Source of the DNA: Verrucomicrobiota bacterium | GTDB lineage: Bacteria; Verrucomicrobiota; Verrucomicrobiia; Opitutales; Opitutaceae | NCBI GenBank assembly: GCA_023446735.1 | Contig: JAEXPQ010000118.1 | Location: forward strand, 1 to 7,036 | Direction of reading: 5' to 3' | Length of the DNA stretch: 7,036 bases | Part shown: one piece after another, positions 1 through 5,519 of the stretch | How positions within the stretch are numbered: position 1 is the stretch's first letter | Layout of the letters: every line of letters begins with the position of its first letter | Notes under the pieces: model-generated | What the model saw: only the letters and a program-made list of their open reading frames with translations | Told to the model about the DNA's origin: nothing | The model's database searches: none | Made by a program: the position numbers and the translations under genes

Positions 1-488
1 CCGCTTGGCAGCCGGCGTGGGCCGGGACGGCGATGCCGCCGCCGCCGTTGGGGGCGCTTACGTGCTGCCAGCTCGCGCTGGTGGTCGTGGCGACGGCCGC
101 CGGGGTGTGGCTCTGGCGGCGCGTGCAGCGCGGCGGTCTGCGGCGGGCGCCCACTTGGGACTGTGGGTATGGCGTGCCCACTGCGCGGATGCAGTACACC
201 GCCGGTTCGTTCGCCGCGACGATCGTCGAGTGGTTCGCCTGGATCCTGCGGCCCGCGAGACACGAGCACGCGCTGGCGCCGGAGAATCTGTTCCCGACCG
301 TCGTCAGTCGCGGGGAGCACACGCCTGAGACCGTGCTCGAGCACGTCGTCGTGCCGGCCGGCGTCGTAGTGATGCGCGCTTCCACTGCGGTTCGTCGTCT
401 CCAGCACGGGCGCATGCAGGCCTACCTTCTCTATCTGGTTCTCGGCGTCGCGGCCTTGACGGCGCTGGTCATCGGGTCGGGCCGTTGA
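1..488 (+). CDS. NuoL/HyfB-like proton-translocating membrane subunit, C-terminal fragment
   Basis: This is the 3' end of a gene entering from the left edge. The frame is open from base 3, so the ATG at 33 is probably internal, and it ends at TGA 486-488, leaving about 161 residues. A hydrophobic segment (about 24 residues after the ATG at 33, ending in VWLWRRV) is followed by a soluble stretch with WDCGY, PTARMQYTAGSF and LRRLQHGRMQAYLLY, and then a final membrane helix before the stop. From family knowledge, the CGY...RMQYT pattern and an LQHGR segment before the last helix are typical of the C-terminus of hydrogenase-4 subunit B/HycC-like members of the complex I antiporter family. These act in the inner membrane, coupling electron transfer to proton or sodium translocation. 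The antiporter core lies outside the window, so hydrogenase, complex I-like and stand-alone roles cannot be told apart. Confidence 0.75.
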   Translation, partial: AWQPAWAGTAMPPPPLGALTCCQLALVVVATAAGVWLWRRVQRGGLRRAPTWDCGYGVPTARMQYTAGSFAATIVEWFAWILRPARHEHALAPENLFPTVVSRGEHTPETVLEHVVVPAGVVVMRASTAVRRLQHGRMQAYLLYLVLGVAALTALVIGSGR

Positions 489-621
489 TGCTCGGTGGGG
501 CGGCGGTTGCCGCACCGCAGGGCGGGGGCGGAAGCTGGTCAAGCCCGCGCCGTCTCGACCGATGTAGAGGCTTCCGTGCGCGGTCTGCCACGGTCGGGGC
601 CGGCGCCGGAACCTGTTTCCC

Positions 622-3600
622 ATGAAACCACTGCGTCTTCTCCACCTGTGGCTGGCGCTCGCGAGCGTCGGCGCCGCCGCGCCGAAGCCGGGGGTCGACC
701 CACAAACCGGATGGGAGGTCGCGCTTTTCGAGCTGACCCTGCCGTCCGACAGCGCCGTCGTCCATTACTACGGACCGCAGGGCCGCGATCCGGAATGGAA
801 ACGGGATTTCCGACCGCAGCCCGGCGATACGAAGCTCGGCTACACTTGGTTCACCTACGGCGACAGCAACCGATGGCGCGAGGATCACCCGGGCCATGGC
901 GGTTGGTTTCGCCTCGTGGAGAACGGCCGCACCCGCGTGTGGTATGACCGGAAGAACGACCGCCAGCGCCAGCCCGAGGAGATCGCCACGACCGATTACC
1001 GGCTCTGGTTCGCCGTGCGCATGCAGGTCCACCCGCTCGCGATCAACGACGCGCGGACCGCTGCCGATCTGCCCGGGCCCGACGGCCTTTGCCCGCCGGC
1101 GCTGCGCTACGCCGAGACGAAAGTGCTGCCGGTCTTCAAGGGAAGGGCGGAGGAGGTTCCGGGGCTCGGCGATCGCGCTTGGATAGCCGGATACGGCGTG
1201 GGCTCCAACGATTGGCTCAACCTCGTCGTCGTGCGGGGACCGGCCGTCATCCAGTACCAGATCCAGCCGGTGGTTTCGGTACGGGCCGGGCGCGAGTTCG
1301 CCGATGACCCGATCCTGCGCAACGTCCGCGGCGGTGCGCTGGCGGGCGATCTGAGGCAATTCGCGGTTTCGCCGGACAGCAGCAGCGGCCATCTCGACGT
1401 CGCGGCGATGGCGCCGCGGGTCGAACAGCAGCTGCGCGAGGAGCTGGTGGGCTTGGCGCGGGACTTCGTACGCGACTGGGACCACTACTGCGCGGCCAAG
1501 GTGGGGCCGGGGCTGGTGTTCAAGGGGCTCTACTTCGACACCGGAGCGATCCTGCCCACCGCGGCCGACGTCCCCGGCACGAAGGAGACGCAGAGCCGGC
1601 GCGACCTGTGGAGCAGTTCCCTGTCGTTGAGCAACACGGCCAAGGACAACGTGGAGATGCTGCACCTGGATCTGCGGATGTTCCATCCGGCGACCAACGC
1701 GCCGACGGCCGACCAGGCCATGCGCGACGCGGCGGCGGAGTTCGCCGACTCGGTCGCGCAGCGCGCGAAATACCCCGACCAGAAACCGATCCTCCTGCAG
1801 GTCGAGGGGGTCGACCAGGGCGCGGCGTTTCAGATGTTCGCGGAGCAGGATGGTCGCCGAATTCACACCACGCGCATGCTCCATTTCCGTGTCGGCAACG
1901 TCTACGGCCATGCGATGCACTCCCGCTTCGACCTCCAGATGGAGAACGAGGGGCTGCGGCCGCTGCCCGGCGACCCGTTGGTGAGGCTGGTGCTCGCGAC
2001 GGTGACGAAGATGCGACAGGTCGGCGGCGGGGCGCCCGTGACGAAGCCGCCCGCGACGGCCGGGGCCGGCACCCTGGTGGCGACTGCGGCCGGCGACCGG
2101 CTCTGGTCCGATGGTGCGAGCACCACCACGCTGCGCCTGGTCGCGACTCTCGCCGATGGTCGGCCGGCCGCGGGACTGGCGCTCAAGCTGGAGGTCGGCA
2201 GCGAGTTCGTCGGCACGGTGGCGGCCCGCGAGCTCACGACCGATGCGAACGGTGTCGCGACGGTCGAGTACCGCGCGGGCATGCGCGCCGGGACGAATCG
2301 GATCGTGGCCGTCGGGCCCGACGCGCTCGCCGCGGAGCTGGTCCTGCGGCATGGAGGATTGGAGACAACGGTGCGAAGCGCGGGCCTGCAGTTCCTCGCC
2401 GACGGCGCGACGCCGGTCGTCGTCGCCGCGCGGCTCGTCAACCCGGAGGGCAAGCCCGTCGCGACGGCGGAGATCCGCGTCGAGCCCGATGAGACGGAGG
2501 TGCCCGGGCGCGGCGAACTCGTGCGCGCGCCCGAGCGCGACGAGCCGGCCCAGGGCTGGCGACTGTGGACCTACACGCCGCCGCAGGTCGACCCGGCCGA
2601 GGGCTGGCGGGGCGGGCGAGTCGAGCTGAAGTTCTTCGCGCAGCCTGCGGGCGCCGCGGCGGAGCTGGTTTCGCCGCTCGCGCTCACGGTGCACAGTGGT
2701 GCGCCGTTTTGGTGCGTGATCGAGAAAGCCGGTTTCGCGGCGAGCGCGCCAACGCGTTTCCGCAGCGAACGCGGCCATGGCACGCTCGGCGGCGCGGTGC
2801 ACGCGGCTGGCCCGGCGGGCGCGGTGGCGCTGCAAGGCGCGAAGGTGACGGTGTACGCGGACGTCGGGGGCCAGGCGCGGGCGATCGGCAGCGGACTGAG
2901 CGGGCCGGACGGCGCGTTCGCGGTGCCGTTCACCGTCGAGCAGACGGTCGCCGGGCCGGAGAGCGCTTGTTCGGTCGAGCCCCCGGCGCTCGTTCTCGAT
3001 CCGGAGACGGCGCGCTGGTTGAAGGTCGTGCAAGCAAATGCCGCGGCGTTGCGGGGGAAAGGGTTCGCGAACCAGGCCGCGGAAAATTTCGCGGTGAGGT
3101 TCGTCGCCGATCTCGCGGCGGCCGACGACGACCCAGCGAACCCGCGCAACGCGCAGCGTCTCGTCGTGGCAGTGCGGTTGATGGGCGAGGCGCTCGGCTA
3201 CCTCGACGAACTCGACGACCAGCACACCCAGGCCGAGCTGTGGCTCAACGAGAGTCTCGAGGCGGCGGTGGAGGATCTCGCCAAGGTGATCGATCTCGGG
3301 AGCCGCGTGGAGGCGGCGCAGGAGGCCGCGACCGAGTATGTGGCCAACGCACCCGAGTTGGCGCAGGCGCGGGAACGCGCGCGGATCGCGTGGAACCGCC
3401 TACGCAAGAAGGCCGTGGCGCGTTTTGTCGCGACCGCCTACGGCGTCATCCGGGAGACCTACAAGAACGCAGCCGACGAGCTGGAGACCCGCGAGAAGCT
3501 CGGGCTGGCGAACGACACCGGTTCGGCCGCGTGGAAGAAGTGGGCCGTGAACAAGGCCAACGACCACTACGCCGAGTGGATGTTCGCCCCGGCCGACGCG

Positions 3601-4092
3601 ATCGCCAACTGGGGCGAGGCGAAGCTGAAGGCGGAGCTCGCGACCTTCCTCCGGAACGCGTACCGCGGGCAGTATCCGAAGTTCTTTGCCGCGGCGCTCG
3701 AGCATGCCGCCGGCCGCATCGCGCGCGGCGAAGCGACGTGGGGCGACCCCGAACGGGCCGCCGCCGTGCTGCGCGACGATTTCGCCGCCGTGGCGGAGGC
3801 GTACCGCCGGGCCAACGAGGCGCACCTCGGTCGGGAGCTTGCGCGCCTCGATTTCAAGCTGGCCGTCGACACGGTGGGCAAGGGCGCGGCGATCTACTTT
3901 GCGGCGAAGGAGGCGTTCAGAACCAATCCGGCCGCAGCGAAGGACAAGATCCTCGAGAGCATCGACCGGGCGGACCAGGCGTTCGCCGCGGTGGATACCG
4001 CTTGCCAGACGTACAACGGGCGGCAGTGGTTCGCCGTCTGCCACAAGGCGCGCCTGGCGATCGGCGAGGTGGCGGTGGACGCCGCGCGGTGA
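622..4092 (+). CDS. Large exported protein with Big-1-like Ig domain and helical C-terminus, function unknown
   Basis: This gene encodes 1156 residues, and I do not recognise the whole protein. The ATG at 622 gives a good signal peptide: MKPLR, a hydrophobic core to about residue 17, and an Ala-rich cleavage region near 18-20. No lipobox cysteine is present, so it is probably periplasmic, surface or secreted. Residues 21-470 are a mixed region of unknown family, possibly with two related modules (about 155-290 and 340-470). Residues 488-572 look like a bacterial Ig (Big-1/invasin) fold, with SDGAST, a GRPAAGL turn and TDANGVATVEYRAG. Residues 584-690 contain a second Ig-like stretch (LADGATPVVVAARLVNPEGKP). 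Residues 718-775 resemble a carboxypeptidase-regulatory-like beta module (GPDGAFAVPF). Residues 790-1156 are mostly charged helices without a transmembrane segment or sorting signal. No clear Shine-Dalgarno sequence precedes the start. The exbB/exbD pair begins 111 bases downstream, so a link is possible but unproven. Confidence 0.85.
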   Translation: MKPLRLLHLWLALASVGAAAPKPGVDPQTGWEVALFELTLPSDSAVVHYYGPQGRDPEWKRDFRPQPGDTKLGYTWFTYGDSNRWREDHPGHGGWFRLVENGRTRVWYDRKNDRQRQPEEIATTDYRLWFAVRMQVHPLAINDARTAADLPGPDGLCPPALRYAETKVLPVFKGRAEEVPGLGDRAWIAGYGVGSNDWLNLVVVRGPAVIQYQIQPVVSVRAGREFADDPILRNVRGGALAGDLRQFAVSPDSSSGHLDVAAMAPRVEQQLREELVGLARDFVRDWDHYCAAKVGPGLVFKGLYFDTGAILPTAADVPGTKETQSRRDLWSSSLSLSNTAKDNVEMLHLDLRMFHPATNAPTADQAMRDAAAEFADSVAQRAKYPDQKPILLQVEGVDQGAAFQMFAEQDGRRIHTTRMLHFRVGNVYGHAMHSRFDLQMENEGLRPLPGDPLVRLVLATVTKMRQVGGGAPVTKPPATAGAGTLVATAAGDRLWSDGASTTTLRLVATLADGRPAAGLALKLEVGSEFVGTVAARELTTDANGVATVEYRAGMRAGTNRIVAVGPDALAAELVLRHGGLETTVRSAGLQFLADGATPVVVAARLVNPEGKPVATAEIRVEPDETEVPGRGELVRAPERDEPAQGWRLWTYTPPQVDPAEGWRGGRVELKFFAQPAGAAAELVSPLALTVHSGAPFWCVIEKAGFAASAPTRFRSERGHGTLGGAVHAAGPAGAVALQGAKVTVYADVGGQARAIGSGLSGPDGAFAVPFTVEQTVAGPESACSVEPPALVLDPETARWLKVVQANAAALRGKGFANQAAENFAVRFVADLAAADDDPANPRNAQRLVVAVRLMGEALGYLDELDDQHTQAELWLNESLEAAVEDLAKVIDLGSRVEAAQEAATEYVANAPELAQARERARIAWNRLRKKAVARFVATAYGVIRETYKNAADELETREKLGLANDTGSAAWKKWAVNKANDHYAEWMFAPADAIANWGEAKLKAELATFLRNAYRGQYPKFFAAALEHAAGRIARGEATWGDPERAAAVLRDDFAAVAEAYRRANEAHLGRELARLDFKLAVDTVGKGAAIYFAAKEAFRTNPAAAKDKILESIDRADQAFAAVDTACQTYNGRQWFAVCHKARLAIGEVAVDAAR

Positions 4093-4203
4093 CGGGCGGC
4101 GCAGGCGGGGGCGCGCTTTCCGCCGACGGAGCGAGGGGACCGCGCCGGATTTTTCCGCGTTGCGAAACATTTCGGGCGGCCGCACGTCTTAGGGCCTCAT
4201 CCT

Positions 4204-4824
4204 ATGGTCCTCGCTGTCGTCGATTGGGTCCGCGTCTTCAAGGAAGCCGGCATGCTGGCGTACCCGCTGCTGGCCTGCTCGGTCGCGGTGGTGTTCATCA
4301 TCTGCGAGCGCGCGTTCGCGTTGCGGACCACCGCGGTGTTGCCGCCCGAGCTGGCCGAGGCCGTCCTGCTCAACAAGGCCACGGCCGGCGGGCGCTTCTC
4401 GGTGCTGGGCCGCGTGATCGAATTCGCCGAGCGCCACGCGAGCGATCCCGATGCGACCAAGGCCTACGCTCGCCTCGAGGTGATGAAGATGGAGCGCGGC
4501 GTGCGCTACCTCGACACGATCTACACCGGCGCGCCGCTGCTCGGGCTGATCGGCACGGTGTCGGGCCTGCTCGGCGCGTTCGCGAGCACCCGCGACCAGG
4601 TGACCGGGCTGCCCGATCCGGCCAAGTTTTCCCAGAGCGTCGGCTATGCGCTTTCGGCCACGCTGCTCGGCCTCGGCGTGGCATTGCTGGCCCTGGTCGG
4701 CAACGGCTACATCCAGCGCCGGATCGACCACCATACCGCCCAGCTCGATGTGTTGCTCGAGCGTGTGATCGCCCGGGTGCGGCCGAAGCACGAATCGAAG
4801 TCCGAGGATTCCGCCGCACTATGA
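4204..4824 (+). CDS. exbB: MotA/TolQ/ExbB-family proton channel protein
   Basis: This 206-residue protein has the three-helix plan of the family. TM1 is at about 17-34 and ends in the typical ER pair (E35-R36). A cytoplasmic domain spans about 37-103. TM2 is at about 106-126 (GAPLLGLIGTVSGLLGAF), and TM3 at about 147-166 (YALSATLLGLGVALLALVG) is followed by a basic C-terminal helix. The threonines in GTVSG (T118) and SATLLG (T153) match the polar residues that line the proton path in ExbB/TolQ. From family knowledge, it forms an oligomeric inner-membrane channel around an ExbD dimer and converts proton motive force into mechanical work. Its last codons overlap the next start (ATGA, 4821-4824), indicating translational coupling. 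The ATG at 4204 keeps the usual N-terminal amphipathic stretch before TM1, but its ribosome binding site is weak. ExbB is preferred to TolQ only because no tol or pal genes are visible. Confidence 0.92.
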   Translation: MVLAVVDWVRVFKEAGMLAYPLLACSVAVVFIICERAFALRTTAVLPPELAEAVLLNKATAGGRFSVLGRVIEFAERHASDPDATKAYARLEVMKMERGVRYLDTIYTGAPLLGLIGTVSGLLGAFASTRDQVTGLPDPAKFSQSVGYALSATLLGLGVALLALVGNGYIQRRIDHHTAQLDVLLERVIARVRPKHESKSEDSAAL

Positions 4825-5255
4825 GCCTGCGCAGCGACCGCTACCGCCGGCCCGAGTTGCCGCTCGTGCCGCTCATCGACGTGCTGGTGATGCTCGTGTT
4901 CTTCACCTTCGCGACGATGCAGTTTCGCGAGGCCCAGGGCGGCACGTTGAACCTTACGCTCCCGAAGGTGGAGACGGCGGGGAAGAACGTGTTCCATAGC
5001 CAGGTACTGATCGTCGTCGACAAGGACGAGCGCGTGCGCGTGACCATCACGGGCGTCAACGGCGAGCTCGTGCTCGACAAACGCGAGGCGACAGTCGACG
5101 AGATCGAGAACCTCGCCGGCGAGCTCGCGAAGGTCGACAAGGGCATCACGGTCCTGATCCGTTCCGACGAGAACGCCCCGCTCAAGAGCGTGACCAAGGT
5201 GATGGATCTCTGCCGCAAGAACGGTCTGAACACGATCCGCCTGCAGACGCGGTGA
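4821..5255 (+). CDS. exbD: ExbD/TolR-family energy-transducing protein
   Basis: This 144-residue protein has a short basic N-terminus and one membrane helix (about 15-32) that begins LVPLIDVLVMLVFFTF. D20 in PLIDVL is the conserved aspartate that is protonated during proton flow in ExbD/TolR. Residues 35-144 form the periplasmic domain, ending in the family pattern of an I-R-S-D strand (VLIRSDENAPLKSV), a helix and a last strand (NTIRLQTR). The length is normal for the family. The start at 4821 is fixed by the ATGA overlap with exbB, by the position of the helix, and by a possible GAGG at 4804-4807. The same frame stays open far upstream, but the upstream translation is Arg/Gly-rich shadow, so a longer start is rejected. 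It is expected to work as a dimer inside the ExbB pore. No TonB gene follows, so its target is unknown. Confidence 0.92.
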   Translation: MSLRSDRYRRPELPLVPLIDVLVMLVFFTFATMQFREAQGGTLNLTLPKVETAGKNVFHSQVLIVVDKDERVRVTITGVNGELVLDKREATVDEIENLAGELAKVDKGITVLIRSDENAPLKSVTKVMDLCRKNGLNTIRLQTR

Positions 5256-5414
5256 GGCGGTTTTCGGTCGAGTGGCGAGCGCCGGAGCGGCGGGACTTGC
5301 GGCGCGCTGACGAAGCATCCGTTGCTCAGCCGGTTGGCGTTCGTCCCTCGATGGTCGACGCTTATCTCCGGGGAAACCGCGGCGATGGCGCGCGGTATCG
5401 ATGCGGTCCGCCGG

Positions 5415-5471
5415 CAAGCGGCGACCCTACCGCAAGCGGGCCGCTTGAATCGGACAAGATAGCCACGCTTG
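5415..5471. repeat. Four CAAGCGG-type copies in alternating orientation
   Basis: CAAGCGG occurs directly at 5415-5421 and 5433-5439, 18 bases apart. Its complement CCGCTTG is at 5441-5447, and a six-base version, CGCTTG, is at 5466-5471. The middle copies form a tight palindrome, and the last copy is part of the 13-bp inverted repeat. Such an arrangement permits several mutually exclusive hairpins, or could be a multi-site protein-binding element. No function can be assigned from sequence. Confidence 0.6.
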
Positions 5472-5478
5472 CGGTAGG
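5426..5478. repeat. Perfect 13-bp inverted repeat with 27-base loop
   Basis: CCTACCGCAAGCG at 5426-5438 is exactly matched by its reverse complement CGCTTGCGGTAGG at 5466-5478. After one mismatch the pairing continues for three more bases outward (5422-5424 with 5480-5482), giving 16 of 17 pairs. The loop contains a second, competing arm: CCGCTTG at 5441-5447 pairs with CAAGCGG at 5433-5439 to make a 7-bp stem with a one-base centre. Read as RNA from either strand this would fold strongly. It lies between convergent genes, as bidirectional terminators and extragenic palindromes do, but there is no T-run after it. Confidence 0.8.
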
Positions 5479-5499
5479 ATCGGACCTTGCGTCCGGACC

Positions 5500-5518
5500 G
5501 TCCGGGATTCAACCGGAC
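5500..5518 (-). terminator. Possible purA 3' stem-loop
   Basis: GTCCGG at 5500-5505 pairs with CCGGAC at 5513-5518 around a seven-base loop. The hairpin begins just after the purA stop codon on the minus strand, where a transcript-end structure is expected. A second small stem, CGGAC with GTCCG at 5481-5495, follows. No U-tract is visible downstream, so this may protect the mRNA 3' end or help factor-dependent termination rather than act as a classical intrinsic terminator. Confidence 0.35.
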
Positions 5519-5519
5519 C

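Larger units (their letters stand above)
5256..5519. other. Convergent intergenic spacer between exbD and purA
   Basis: This 264-base non-coding spacer separates two genes that point toward each other. I see no convincing gene in it; the open frame on the plus strand is in an unlikely composition and has no domain. The first half (5256-5410) shows nothing I can name. The second half (5411-5519) is dense with short inverted and direct repeats, listed separately. No canonical intrinsic terminator with a T-tract is visible for either gene, so the repeats may serve as a factor-dependent or bidirectional transcription end. That role is inferred. Confidence 0.7.

Noticed and set aside
488..625. 45-codon frame whose ATG overlaps the first gene's stop and whose stop overlaps the ATG at 622
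   Set aside because: The neat overlaps are tempting, but the peptide is Gly/Ala/Arg-rich, has no ribosome binding site and no recognisable feature. It is probably chance.
469..3225. 918-residue open frame on the minus strand
   Set aside because: It lies entirely opposite the exported-protein gene and the end of the preceding gene. Its translation is Arg-rich with no domain, as expected from codon bias in GC-rich DNA.
4093..4203. Promoter or terminator between the exported-protein gene and exbB
   Set aside because: There are weak GGCGG/CCGCC pairings and a TTGCGA hexamer, but no convincing -10 partner and no stem with a T-tract.
2565..4820. Long plus-strand frame leading in-frame into exbD
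   Set aside because: The upstream translation is Arg/Gly-rich shadow of the exported protein and exbB. The true exbD start is the ATGA overlap at 4821.
5500..5518. tRNA T-arm or attachment-site remnant
   Set aside because: The stem with a seven-base loop resembles a T-arm, but the loop lacks the TTC core and no acceptor or anticodon arm is present.
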